Assembly (NCBI GenBank): GCA_003049485.1
Contig: PYST01000042.1
Location: 62,001-126,000, forward strand
DNA length: 64,000 nucleotides
DNA from: Ophioceras dolichostomum
Lineage: Eukaryota; Ascomycota; Sordariomycetes; Magnaporthales; Ophioceraceae
Reading direction: 5' to 3'
In this document: positions 35,017 through 46,315 of the stretch, in pieces
How positions within the stretch are numbered: position 1 is the stretch's first letter
Layout: each line of letters begins with the position of its first letter
Made by a program: the position numbers and the translations under genes
The notes under the pieces: generated by a model
Told to the model about the DNA's origin: nothing
The model's input: only the letters and a program-made list of their open reading frames with translations
Database searches by the model: none

Positions 35017-35794
35017 TCATGACCTACTGCCAGATGCCTCCCCGTTGTTGATCTGGCCGCCCTCATCTTTCTCCTCGTCCACCGCCCCATCGAGCTCCAT
35101 CTCGCCCGCCGCCGCTGCGAGCCCGCCGGAGTCGGCGCTCTCGTTCTCGAGGGACTTGGCCTGGTTCAGGAAGTAGTCGACCACGGCTACATGGTTGTTG
35201 AAGCTGGCCAGGTCGAGGGGCACGTAGTTCTTGTCGTTCGCCAGCGCCGGGGACGCGCCGTGCTCCACCAGGGCCTTGACGACGTCGAGGTGCCCGCCCA
35301 GGGCGGCCCAGTGCAGGCCCGTGTTACCGTACTCGTTGGGCTCGTCCAGGTAGGCCTGCTTCTCGGCCTTCGGCCGTGAGGAGAAGTGCTCGAGAAGAGA
35401 TTTGACGATTGCTGTCACCATGAGATCATCGTTAGCAAGGATTAGGTCCACCAAGCTGAAGGGAGACCTCGTCAGGGGTCGAGAAGCAAGCCGGCTGGCT
35501 GTGCTCGAGAGGGAAGGGCTGCCGATGCGCCGTCGTCACATCACCTCTCATCAACAGAGGGATGAGACTTGCATTGCAAACCGCCTATCCGAACGTACCC
35601 AGATGTCCGTTGCCGGTAGCCATGTGTAAGCACGTCTTCTTGCCCTCATCCTTGATGAGTATGAGGACCTCCGCTACTGACACGGCTTCTCTGCTCGAGA
35701 TCGTCGAGAGCATCTCCGAGAGATCTGATTCCTCGCCGGCACGGGCGAAATAAATGAGATCGTCTATCTCATCCTCGCTTATTTTGGGGGCCAT
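35017..35794 (-). CDS. YAR1: Ankyrin-repeat protein, YAR1-like (ribosomal protein Rps3 chaperone family)
   Basis: Two exons. The first runs from the ATG at 35794 to about 35599 (or 35595); the second is about 35455-35017. The protein is about 212 residues. Two ankyrin repeats are clear: CLHMATGNGH and NTGLHWAALGGHLDVVKALVEHGA. The surrounding layout (short N-terminal helices, a linker starting LVDLILAN, an acidic C-terminus) matches Yar1, which in yeast shields Rps3 on its way to the small ribosomal subunit. The junction is uncertain. The good donor GTACGT leaves phase 1, while the good acceptor CTTCAG needs phase 2. A weaker donor GTTCGG four bases on gives a clean join. The fallback is a different ankyrin protein. 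Confidence 0.78.
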
Positions 35795-36273
35795 CCTTGT
35801 GAGTCTGCGATGCGAGTTGTGAGTGCCGCTTGGGTCGTCATGATCGGATTGGGCTTTTTCATGTGGCACTTCGCCCAAAAAATTCTGCTTGGGCGACGGA
35901 AGCTACACAGTACTCGCACATGGCTCCACACTATTCCTCGACACGATGACGGGAGACAGACTACTAGTATCGTCGTCACCACTCCCACCCTATCGGTAAA
36001 GCAAGTATTGTGGCATGTGGTGTTCATAAAGCCGCGAGCTGCGAGTCTAATGCGAGTGAGTAAATATGCCCAGCCCGGTCCGATTACCGCAACCAGGCAC
36101 CCGTCGCTAACTAAGCAGAAGCGTGGAGCGTCCAAGAAGTGATATAGCCAAGCAGCTATGGAGTTGTGCATATGGGCACCCGGGTAGCAGCGCGATGGGC
36201 ACATCAGATGTGAGAGTGATAGCAAGAGATGATCCGCAAATGGCTGGCCTGCCCCCCTGCCGTGAGCAGCACC
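35795..36273. other. Intergenic between the ankyrin gene and SPO11
   Basis: This is the promoter side of the ankyrin gene and the 3' flank of the SPO11-type gene. Nothing else is evident. Confidence 0.5.
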
Positions 36274-38194
36274 CTATGATCCTGAGCAAAGCTTGTCATC
36301 CAGCCATCCTGCGAGATCTCCAAGATTATCCACAGCCTGTATCTCGGCCTTGATATTCATCATGAGCATGGTCTGAAGTTCCGACCGAAACTCCCGTTGC
36401 TCCTCGTCAGCAGGGATCTCGGGCAAGGTGTCGAGCATTGTCATCGCCATCTTGCGGTCACGGTGTGTGAGAGGCGAGGTGTTCGCCTCGAAGCTGCCAA
36501 ATCGAGACGTAGAGCGCTTGTGTCGTCCAGGATCCCGGCCGCCTTGTGATCCCAAAAGTCCATCCATGTAAGTGTTCGTCATAGGACGAATGAGTACCTA
36601 GGTAAAAACGAGGGCGAGGAGACTCGGGAGTCTTCAGGGACTCCGTGCTGTTTTAGGCGTGCTTACCTGAGATTGAGTGTGCTGCCAATTTATGACTCTC
36701 CTGGCTCTGATCTGACCGACTTCTCTGGCAGTTTGGTGTACGCTCATCGTGCAAATGGTGACTCTGAATGTCTGCTAGTCGAATCCCCAACCAACGAATA
36801 GCGTTTGCCGTGGCATTCTGCTCGTGATTCAACGTGGCACTGCCAACTTTGTACGTTCGAAGGATTTTTACCCCGTCGGGATCGTAATCGACCAATCCAT
36901 AGATAGGAAGGTCCGGGCGAGACTCATGGAGACGGTGGAGAAGCCTTCGTGTGCTGAGGTCCGGATATCCTTTTCCCTGCGGTCCTGGCCCCTCAGTCTC
37001 TACGCACTAGATCCTCCCAGTCGATGACGAGAACTTGAGGGGCAATACATACGGTAATCAGAACTCCAGGGCCAGCTCTTGAGTTTTGGAAGTACTCTGA
37101 CGAAGCCAGCGTCCGAAATGTTGCCTGCACATGTGTTGGTTCAACTGATCAGTGATGAGGAATTTGTGTTGCTTCTCACCTCCTTTTCGATCACGAGAAT
37201 CTAGCGCGTGGGACCGAAGTCGATCTGGCGAAGACCGTCCAGAAGGGGGATCAGAGTCCCCTGTCATAGTGTCAGAATGATTGGAGAAATCGCTCAAGAT
37301 ACCTAGAAGGTAGCGCAGGTGATGGGTGTAATAGCTTACGGTGCAGTCGGACTTGACAGTAGAGCCATCGCCCATGAGAAAGCGGATCGAGCCAGCCACG
37401 AGACCTTTTCCAGCTGCGCTCTGTGATAATGTCAGCCTCTCTTATACCCGCTGGTGAGCGAAGGTAGGTATCATACAATATTCAGAGCATGTCGCCCGAT
37501 CCCAAGTGTAAGGGCTATGTCATCAACGAGCTCGTCCATAACGCGCTGCTCCCGGAAAAGGTGGGGGTACTGGTAGAATATGTTCCTGTCTGAGGTCAGT
37601 GTCCGGTTATCATGTGTAAGCTGCGCGAGGGTTTGGTTGATTTCCTTAGAGCACGGGCCCTACCTCTTCGTGATGATCTTGCCACTGCACAGAGCTTCGT
37701 GGGCCATTTCCAGAATTCGAAAGACGGCGGCTAAGAGATAAGAAGACAGGGATGGTGAGCTAGAGATGAAGATTGAGCTGTGCTGACGCCAGAGAGGCTC
37801 GTTAGGATGGGGTGCAACTATGAGGTCGGAACCTACTAAACTTCTTTGCTTCATGGATGGATCTGCCAGGGTAGTTGAGCCGAGTGGTACCGCTTCCCCT
37901 CGTGCTGCGGTAAGGGATTGACATCTCGGATCCTTGCTGAGCTTGGGCAATGGTCGACTCGAATATCTCTTCGATCGATGTGATGATGGGCCTCGATGAG
38001 CGATTCGTTGTGTCCAAGGGCTCGCCAGCATCATCTGATGTTAAATCACCGCTCCCATCATCGCCAAGGCTCTGCGTGGAAGTTGCCGGTGTACCAGGAG
38101 TGACAACCTCGGACTCAGTAATGAGTTGGTACTCTGTCTCCTCGGAAGCAGGCTCGGGGTGCAGGCGCCGGAGACGTGCAGACCTCCGGGGCAT
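36274..38194 (-). pseudogene. SPO11: SPO11-type meiotic topoisomerase-like protein, with an in-frame TAG
   Basis: Spo11 makes the DNA double-strand breaks that start meiotic recombination. Eight exons fit: 37837-38194, 37664-37730, 37477-37585, 37340-37420, 37180-37260, 37053-37124, 36667-36976 and about 36274-36542; all but the last acceptor are well supported. About 448 codons. Seen: the 5Y-CAP part with TKRNIFYQYPHLF (catalytic Tyr about 146), a GKGLVAGSIRF segment, and the Toprim part with VIEKE (Glu about 230), GKGYPDL and VDYDPDG (Asp 286 and 288). The C-terminal LTHRDRKMAMTML and ELQTMLMMNIKAEIQ stretches also match. Odd: codon 225, just before ILVIEKEA, is TAG (37201-37203) where an aromatic residue is usual. 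So this allele may be broken. Alternatively that TAG is itself a splice acceptor, which would drop 20 codons of conserved sequence. Everything else looks intact. Confidence 0.85.
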
Positions 38195-39385
38195 TTTCCA
38201 GTCTAGAGAAAGTACATATATCAGAATCATCAGAACATACTAAACCCAGCAAAGGGAGGAGTGTCAACCCTGATCCCGGCCACTGATCAGCCCTATGGCC
38301 GACCTACCAATCAATATCTGGCATTGTCGGCGTTAGACCGTTTCGCTAGGAGGCTCGGCAGAAATTTGAGTTTGCTGAGCCCGTTCCTTCCGTCAGCACC
38401 TACCCGCCCATCAGTATGTCTTGGTCGTACCTCAGCTCTGGGTCATGTACCAACTAATCTCTTGATACCGAGCGACTCGTTTGGTGCTAGGCCACTTAAA
38501 GTCGACGGGAAAAGGAAAAACAGTCTGGAACTGAGCCAAAGGTTGTGCTCAACGGCTCATCGGCTATTGCTTGATGTAAAGTCGCTGTGTTTATTTTCAA
38601 AGGGAGGAGTATACGGTGGTCGAGCGATTCGCCGTGTGGCTTCCAGGATCACGCTTCGTGCTTCACGAATCACGGGTAGCCAGGGCCGCCAGGCTTGCTA
38701 AAACGACACTCCCGAGTGGGAGGATCTTGAAGTAGCTCCTTGTTGTTGATGAGGTCGAGGAAGTGAAGCTGCAAATTTTTGTTATTTTGGGGGGATCTGA
38801 CTCTACAAAAATGGGCCAGTGGGCAAGCGGTACATGACCTTTGGCGAAGGTACAACTGGCCATCGTGCCTGCCATGCGGAAGGATCCGACACAGGCAGGG
38901 ACCGATGACAGCTGGCCGAATAGAGAAAGAGCGGTGCAAATCAGTCCGTCCCCACGGCTGGCAGCTAATGAACCAGCATAGACTAACGTAGGACCTGAGG
39001 TACTCATAGAGGTCAAGAGCACGCGACATTCCTTAAATCCCCGTCTTGCCAAATAATATTTACGACGTTATAATTGTTTGTTCTTCCAACGATAAGTTAG
39101 GTAGCTTCAGCTTGAGGTAGCTCTCCACATCACCAACTGCGTATTTGTGCTGCCCCTCTTAGTGGGGTCGCCTCCCCGCGGATTCCGGGACCATTGCCCA
39201 ATCATATTGGGAGCGGAGCATCGGACGAGGGCGGAGCCCGTGATCGAAATTCCTTGGAAGGATATTCTTCGTCACAGTTCCCCTCATATCTTCACCGCCG
39301 CCTTTGAACAACGAAAAGGCGTTGGGCCACTGGACGACTGCCTCTATGCAGGGCGGTCCCTACAATTTGCACCGGCTTCCTCGAA
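38195..39385. other. Divergent intergenic region between SPO11 and ERG7
   Basis: About 1.2 kb with promoters in both directions. No additional gene is supported. Confidence 0.5.
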
Positions 39386-41967
39386 ATGGTGCTCGCCACC
39401 TCAACGAGTGCCGCGGCCAAAGCGGCCACGAGTGGCACCAGCAATGCTGGCGCTAGGAGCCATGGCGTAAGCACCACTGGTGCTACCACTGGTGCTGCCA
39501 CCAACGGTGTCTCGGGCAACGGCGTCTCGACGGTTTCTAACACGCGCTCCATCGATCCCAAAGGTGTCAAGCGCGCTAAGCTCGCGGAGAAGACCGACCG
39601 CACTCGATGGCGTATGCTGGATGTGGACGGCCGTCAGACCTGGCACTACCTCGAAGACGACAAGCAAGCCGAGGCGTGGCCCCAAAGCTACGCCGACAAG
39701 TGGTATCTTGACCTGCCTCTTGTAAGCACCATACCTATCTACAGCAAGCTGTCTCTGCACTTGTGCGCTTCCGCGGTCCTTGCATGAGTCTTTTTCAGCT
39801 GGTCGAACGGATCTGCAGAAGATCTTTGATAAACAAACAAACCTCCTAATGGTTCTGCATACCTCCCCTCCTAGGGACTACCTGTTCTGCCCGAGCCTCA
39901 AAAACCCCTGGATGCGGTACGCAATGGCCTCGAGTTCTTCGAAAAGCTGCAGCTCGAGCCCGGAAACTGGGGCTGCGAGTATGGCGGCCCGATGTTCCTC
40001 CTCCCCGGTGTCGTCTTCACCATGTACGTGACCAAGACGCCAATCCCCTGGGCGTATGCCACGGAGATCAAAAACTATCTATTTGCCCGCGCCCACCCCG
40101 AGGACGGCGGCTGGGGCCTGCACATCGAAGGGGAGAGCTCAGTCTTCGGGACTGCGCTGAACTACACTGTGCTGCGAATTGTCGGCGTCGAGGCAGACCA
40201 TCCTGCCATGGTCAAGGCCCGTGCCACGCTGCACAAGCTGGGGGGTGCCACACACGGCCCGCACTGGGCCAAGTTCTGGCTTGCAGTACTAGGAATCGCG
40301 CAGTGGGAGATTGTCAACCCGTGTCCGCCAGAGCTCTGGCTCTTCCCGGACTGGGTCCCCTGGGCCCCGTGGCGCTGGTGGATCCACATGCGCATGGTCT
40401 TCCTCTCCATGTCATACATCTGGTCGAAGCGCTGGGTGTGCGAGCCCACGGAACTGATCGAAGAGCTGAGGCAGGAGCTTTTCGTAGAGCCGTACGAGAA
40501 GATCGACTGGAGCGGGAACAGAAACACCGTTGCCGCCATCGACAACTACAACCCCAAGTCTTGGCTGCTCAGGGCACTCTTCTGGCTGATCGTCAACGTC
40601 TATTGCGTTTTCTTCCGGACGAAGAGTTTCGCCAAGATAGCTGAGAAACGGGTCAGCGACCTGATTGATATGGAGGACGAAAACACGGACTACGCCGACT
40701 TGGCGCCTGTGAACAACCCCATGAACATGGTCTGCTGCTACATCCGCGACGGGCCGGACGCGTACTCCGTCCGGAGACACAGGGAGCGTCTAGAAGACGC
40801 CTTCTGGGTCAACGGCGAAGGTATGCTGGTGAACGGGACAAACGGGGTCCAATGCTGGGACACCTCCTTCGCCATCCAGACCGTTATGGACGCCGGCCTG
40901 GCGGAAGACCCTCGGTGGAAACCCATGCTCTTGAAGGCTCTTCAATTCCTGGATAACCAGCAAATCCGCGATAATCCAAAGTACTACCGCGAGGGCTACC
41001 GCCAGACACGCAAGGGAGGATGGGCTTTCAGCAACAGCGTCCAGGGCTATGCAGTCAGCGACTGCGTAGCGGAGGCGCTGAAATCGGTGATCCTTCTGCA
41101 GAGGACTCCGGGCTACCCACAGCTGCTGAGCGACCAGAGAATATTCGACGCGATCGACACATTGTTGACCTTCCAGACCTCTAACGGCGGAGTCGCCTCA
41201 TACGAGCCTCCCAGAGGCAGCGAGCGAATGGAGCTCCTCAACGCTGCTGAGGTGTTTGGCAGGATCATGATTGAGTACTTGTATCCAGAGTGCACCACCG
41301 CTGTCGTCACTTCTCTGTGCCTCTTCAGGAAGCACTGGCCGGATTACCGAACAAAGGATGTGGACAGGTTCATCAAGAACGCCGTGAAGTGGGTCAAGAC
41401 TGCCCAGTTCCCCGATGGCAGCTGGTACGGCAGCTGGGGGATCTGCTTCACATACGCGACCATGTTCGCGCTAGAATGCTTGGCTAGCGTTGGGGAGACG
41501 TATGAGACCAGCAGCTTCTCTCGGAAAGGATGTGACTTCCTTGTTTCCAAGCAACGAGAGGACGGCGGCTGGTCTGAAAGCTACAGGGTACGTTGGCCCC
41601 TTCCCCCCACGCCAGGTTCTCCTACTCTAACTCAAGACCCTGACCTAATACCCTTCCCTGCCTTGTATTATGACAGGCCTGCGAGGAAAGCAAGTACATC
41701 GAGCACCCCGCAGGTTCCCAAGTCGTCATGACGTCGTGGGCCGTCATCGGCCTGATGAAGGCGAACTATCCCGACGTCGAGCCCATCCGCAACGGAATTA
41801 GACTCATCATGGACCGGCAGCAGCCCAACGGCGAATGGCTCCAGGAGGCCATCGAAGGCGTCTTCAACAAGAGCTGCATGATCTCTTACCCTAACTACAA
41901 GCTGACGTTTACGATCAAAGCGCTAGGCATGTTTGCCCAGAAGTACCCAGACGAGATGGTTGTTTAA
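39386..41967 (+). CDS. ERG7: Lanosterol synthase (oxidosqualene cyclase)
   Basis: Exons 39386-39721, 39875-41587 and 41677-41967 (introns of 153 and 89 bp, all phase 0) give 779 residues. The enzyme cyclises 2,3-oxidosqualene to lanosterol in ergosterol synthesis at the ER and lipid droplets. Seen: QW-type repeats (EDGGWGLH, KGGWAFS, PDGSWYGSW, EDGGWSE, NGEWLQ) and the catalytic motif region SDCVAE (Asp about 508). The usual motif is DCTAE, so Thr is replaced by Val here. The NKSCMIS stretch (747-753) is the lanosterol-synthase type, unlike the APPGGMR-type stretch reported for protostadienol synthase. The first 55 residues are a Ser/Thr/Ala/Gly-rich extension that is probably unstructured. 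The start is the first ATG in frame. Confidence 0.95.
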
Positions 41968-42612
41968 TTGGAACTTGGAACGGAGAACATAAAGCTATAG
42001 AAAGAGGAGGGCCCTGATGGACCAAACAAGCAAAAGTTTCATGCTTTGTTTTTTTTTCTTAGATGTTTTCCTTCGGCTACATATTGTCCGCGCCAGACCA
42101 TATACATAATCCATTCCATTCACATCCCATCAGAACGGAGGATAGAGTACCTCAACAGCGGCGGCAGGAAGTGTCACCCACTCGACTGCGCGAAGTGTAA
42201 CCCACTCGACTGCGGCCGGGCAGGCGCAAGGGTGATTGGGCGGTGTGGATAAGAGCTCGACGTTGCGATAGGCAGAATCCGTGCCCCGCAGCTCCCAAGC
42301 TGGAGGTTCCAGGAGCTTCTCTCAGACCATGCATGGTGAATCACCTCGCCCACTTTCTCAGAAATAATGACGGCAAACAGAAACAAAGTGAATCTTTGAA
42401 GTCTGAGGTTTTAGATCATTTTAATCGTTTTGTTGCTTCAATCCAGGGACCCACGGTATATCTACCGGTATTCCGCAGCTCCCTGAACTTCATCCTGCGA
42501 ACAAGCCACCCAGTCACGCAAACAACAAGTCCAACAACAACATCCTTCAACCAAGCACGAACCCGGGAATTGATCACCTCGACACGCCACTTCGAAACTG
42601 ATCGCCGTCACC
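41968..42612. other. Intergenic between ERG7 and SGT1
   Basis: The 3' flank of ERG7 and the promoter/leader of SGT1. It contains a 23-bp direct duplication listed separately. No gene is seen. Confidence 0.5.
42168..42214. repeat. Tandem duplication of 23 bp (one mismatch)
   Basis: Two copies (42168-42190 and 42192-42214) of a 23-bp unit containing CCCACTCGACTGCG, differing at one base, about 400 bp before the SGT1 start codon. Confidence 0.9.
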
Positions 42613-44094
42613 ATGTCCGAATACACGAACGGCCAGAAGGGCGTCGCGCTCGTGGCAGACGGAAAGTGGGACGAGGGCATTGAGCTTCTTTCTAGGGCAA
42701 TCCAGGCCGTGCGGTCGCCCTCGTGGCTCCTCTCCCGGGCGCAAGCCTACCAGCAAACAAATGAATACGACAAGGCACTCATCGACTGCGAGCATGCATA
42801 CCTCGCCGCGCTCGAGCGCCAGTCTTCCAACCGCACGTCGCAGCTGATCGAAGCTCAGTACAGGCGCGGGGTGCTCTATTTCAGGAAGGGACAGCATGCC
42901 AACGCCGACGCCTGTTGCGTGTGGGCCATGCGCATCGCTCTGGGCAAATCCCTGCTCGAGGAAGACACCGTGTCGAAGCACGTCGACAGCGACGGAGACT
43001 ACTTGGCCACGGTCGAGGAGGCGAAGCAGTCGAAGCCCGCGGTCGCCGGGCCAGATACGCCGCTGGATGTGGCTGCCGCTACTGGACGTAGCTCGTGGGT
43101 GCGGCCGTATTCTTTCCGGTGCGTCGTGCTCGGGGCCATGGAGAAGCTGCCCAAGGGTGCGCCCGGTCGCAAGATTACCATCCCTCGAGTGCCGAACCCG
43201 CCCGCCCTGACCCACGACGGCGTCGGCGAGGACAAGTCCAAGGCTGCGGCTACGGCAACGACGTCGGGCCCTGCCAGCGAGGCCAAAGACAGTGCTGCCG
43301 CCGCTGCCGCCGCGCCGAAGGAGCAGAAGCTCCGATTTGATTTCTTCCAGACCGCGGACACGATCACTCTCAGTGTCTTCGTCAAGGGTGTTGACAAGGA
43401 GAAGTTTAAAGTCGAGTCAATGTCTTCCCAGACGGTCATTCTCAGGAATCTACCTCGATCCACCAACTACGCAGTGCTCTCTCTAGCAGACGATATCATT
43501 CCCTCAGTCACGAAGCATAAGGTGACCGGTTCCAAGATCGAACTCACCTTCGCCAAGGAGCGGCCGGGCCAGAAGTGGCGCAACTGGGGCTCGGAGAGGA
43601 CACTCGCCGACGTCGTTTTGTCCCTCCAGGACAATCCCCCCGCCCCTCCCGCCAAAAAGCCCTCGGTGGTGCGGGACGGGCCTGACCCCTTTGACCATAC
43701 CTCCTCCGACGATGACGATGACGAACCCCTCGGTCCCGCCATATGCCAGGCAGTCCCTCCCTGCCCGCTGCAGCCCCCGGCCAACGCCAAGGCGGTGGCG
43801 GTCCCTAGCGGCCCGCCGCAGTACCCGACCAGCTCCAAGAGCGGGCCGAAGGACTGGGACAAGGTGACCGGCGAGCAGGGCGACGACGACGACGGCGACG
43901 ACGACGCGGCCAAGGGCGACGCCGACCAGTTCTTCAAGAAGCTGTTCAAGGGCGCGTCGCCCGACACGCAGCGCGCCATGATGAAGAGCTTCGTCGAGAG
44001 CGGGGGCACCGCGCTCACCACCGACTGGAACGATGCTAAGAGCCGCACGTTCGAGGTCCAGCCGCCTGATGGCGTCGAGGCTAAGAAGTGGTGA
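42613..44094 (+). CDS. SGT1: SGT1 co-chaperone (TPR-CS-SGS protein)
   Basis: Single exon, 493 residues. Sgt1 links Hsp90 to client assembly, including SCF ubiquitin ligases and kinetochore complexes in yeast. Seen in order: TPR repeats (about 1-120, with LLSRAQAYQQTNEYDKALIDC and a following A-helix); a variable Ala-rich linker; the CS domain (about 239-330, starting LRFDFFQTADTITLSVFVKG), which binds Hsp90; an acidic linker; and the SGS domain (about 412-493, starting KDWDKVTGEQ and containing FFKKLFKGASPDTQRAMMKSF). All three domains and their order match the family. The ATG has a strong context (CACCATG). The acidic spacer inside the SGS domain is Asp-rich. Confidence 0.95.
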   Translation: MSEYTNGQKGVALVADGKWDEGIELLSRAIQAVRSPSWLLSRAQAYQQTNEYDKALIDCEHAYLAALERQSSNRTSQLIEAQYRRGVLYFRKGQHANADACCVWAMRIALGKSLLEEDTVSKHVDSDGDYLATVEEAKQSKPAVAGPDTPLDVAAATGRSSWVRPYSFRCVVLGAMEKLPKGAPGRKITIPRVPNPPALTHDGVGEDKSKAAATATTSGPASEAKDSAAAAAAAPKEQKLRFDFFQTADTITLSVFVKGVDKEKFKVESMSSQTVILRNLPRSTNYAVLSLADDIIPSVTKHKVTGSKIELTFAKERPGQKWRNWGSERTLADVVLSLQDNPPAPPAKKPSVVRDGPDPFDHTSSDDDDDEPLGPAICQAVPPCPLQPPANAKAVAVPSGPPQYPTSSKSGPKDWDKVTGEQGDDDDGDDDAAKGDADQFFKKLFKGASPDTQRAMMKSFVESGGTALTTDWNDAKSRTFEVQPPDGVEAKKW

Positions 44095-44681
44095 GTAGTA
44101 GGTAGGTAGGTATCACACGTCCGATTAGGACGAAGATGAGGAGGAATGGGAGGGAAAGAAAGAGGTGTCTCAGTTATTACGTGGGAATTGAGAAATATGA
44201 CGGGAGAAAAAATCATTATTAACCCGAACGTTGCGTTCATATTTCTTTTCGCAGGCGGTCTCCATTTTATTCTCGAGTTCGGGTGGACGGACTACTGCTT
44301 TAAGGCGTTTTTGTTTTCTTCTCTTTCTTATCCATATCTCTGCTCTTCCCGTCATCTGTGCTAGGCAGTTAGGGCAGGTCTTGATAGGCATTCCCACTCA
44401 TTCCTCCCTCTCCCAGGACCGCACATAGGGGCCCACTCTGGCTTGATGGCGTCTTCCATTACATTCTAGAGCTGTGGCTCGGCAGCTCGAGCTTCTTTAC
44501 GTATGTAGTTCTCAAACAACTGGTTTCACCAGAATGAATCAAGCCTTCAAGAGTCTTGTCTTTTTACTATTGTCAGGCATGCCGTGAAAGATAATGTGCT
44601 ACTAGATGTCTCATGATTTGCATCTATCCATTCTATATGGATCTATATGGTCATGATTTATTAATGCATTATAGATGACGG
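44095..44681. other. Convergent 3' flanks of SGT1 and the ceramide glucosyltransferase gene
   Basis: A 590-bp AT-richer region between two convergent genes. It probably holds both 3' UTRs and terminators. Nothing else is seen. Confidence 0.6.
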
Positions 44682-46315
44682 TCATTCTCCATGGGCCTTT
44701 CCACATGGCCCCGTCTCTTTCTTCGCAATTCCGTTGGTGACGCGTGAGGGCGACGGTCCCTTGCTCTCCGTGATTTCCACAGCCCTCATATCCGAGGACA
44801 CCCGGAAGAGCTTTCCCCTCCAGTTCACCGTTGTGCCCATGAGCACGGCCCACGTCCAGATGGGCAGCGCCAAGACCTCCCGCCCGATCCAGGCGACGAT
44901 CCACTCAGGGAAGAACTGCCTCGGCCTGACGCCGCCCTCGCGCTGCGTGCCGCGCGCAAAGTCCGGCGCGTCCTCGGTGATCTCGACGCTGCGTGCCGCG
45001 CGGAGGACGCGGCACACGTTCCAGTCGAGCGCCATCCACGCCGTCACCGAGGCGGCCCAGACGCCGGCCATGGCCGTCCAGGTCTGGGACATGCCCCAGT
45101 GCTCGTGGAACCAGGGGATGGTCGTCAGCGCGAAGGAGAGATAGAGGCTGCAGAGCAGCGACTCGACGCCCGGCTCGACGAGGGTGGCGGCCAGGACGGT
45201 CCACTTCCTAACGCGTAGCCAGCGCACCCGGCGGGCGAAGTATGCCGCAACGGACGTGTCACGCATGGGCTGGATGGCGAGCTCGCCGAAGACCAGGCCG
45301 TGGTTCTTGTGGTGGCCCGGCACGCTGGACTTCCAGAGCAGGTCGCCGATCAGGTGGTCCTCGCAGATGTACGACGAGAAGAAGTCGACCCCTCTCCCTC
45401 GGGCCGCGTCGGCGTCGCCTAGGATCGGGTTCTGTGCCGGGTCCGTAACGGCGTCGAGGTGCGACTTCCGGAACATGTTGCTCTTGCCCAAGACGCACGG
45501 CGCGATGCCGACCGTGTTGATTGCGCTGTAGAACTTGGCGTGCGTGGTGCCCAGGAACATCTCGTCCAGCCTGCCGCCTCCGTATCGCATGATGTCGCCA
45601 ACAGCAGGAGTAGGAGTGAGGTCCACAATCACAGGGCATTGGTGGACGAATTTGTATGGCGTGCGCCTCTTCCCGTCAGGCGCCAGACCGAGCAGTTTGT
45701 CCACCAACCGTCCGCAGGCGCCCGGGGAAACCCAGACGTTGCAGTCGACGATCCATATGATGTCTCCCTTGGCCTCCCGGTAGCCCCGGCTGATATTCCG
45801 GATCTTTGGGTTAGGGCCTAGGTTGTGTTTGTGTCCGCCCGCGCTTTGGTTCAACAGGGGATCCTCGAACTCGACGTAGAGCTTAACGTCGAAGGAGCCG
45901 CCGAAGTCGGCGACTATTCGCTCGAGCACTGCATAGGCGGGGTCGTCCTTCGAAGAGATGCAGAGGTGAAGGCTAAGTTTGCCCCGGGGATAGTTCTGTC
46001 GGAAGGTCGAGGCTAGGCATTCGTACAGTCTCGGCTCAAGGTCCTTGACTGGCCTGATGATCGTGACGTGGGGCACATCTTCGTCAGGTTTCAAGCTTGG
46101 GGAGATGGGCGCTGGAAGATCCGCAGCGCAATATCGGAACCTGTAGTTAAGAAAAACAACCTCATCATTAGCCCCCTGAGATGGGACGAGAAAATAAACT
46201 CTAGAATGTGGGCCCTGTCTTACACTTGGCTGCTCCCAATCAACTGGACTACGAGGACGGTGGCGGACCAGATGCCGGCCACATATGCGAGGGCCTCAAC
46301 GATCTGTAGTGGCAT
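44682..46315 (-). CDS. Ceramide glucosyltransferase (GT21)
   Basis: Exons 46224-46315 and 44682-46140 (83-bp intron, donor GTAAGA, acceptor CTACAG) give 516 residues. The enzyme transfers glucose from UDP-glucose to ceramide, making fungal glucosylceramide in the Golgi/ER. Seen: an N-terminal membrane segment split by the intron; the GT2-like fold with SSKDD (D1, about 96-97), VDCN (D2, about 163), CEDH (D3, about 292) and the RRVRW motif (about 334-338), i.e. the D,D,D,(Q/R)xxRW signature of this family. Several hydrophobic segments follow in the C-terminal half (about 350-400 and 460-485). Without the first exon the protein would lack its membrane anchor. I chose the ATG at 46315 because it completes the anchor and joins in phase. 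Confidence 0.92.

Noticed and set aside
37660..38034. A separate 124-residue frame overlapping SPO11 exons 1-2
   Set aside because: Its left part runs through intron 1; only the segment after 37730 is SPO11 and it joins exon 1 cleanly by splicing.
39386..41967. Protostadienol synthase (antibiotic-type cyclase) instead of ERG7
   Set aside because: The product-determining segment reads NKSCMIS, the lanosterol type, not the APPGGMR-like type.
44682..46094. Ceramide glucosyltransferase as a single-exon gene
   Set aside because: That frame begins at a non-ATG codon and lacks the N-terminal membrane segment; the upstream exon 46224-46315 supplies both in phase.
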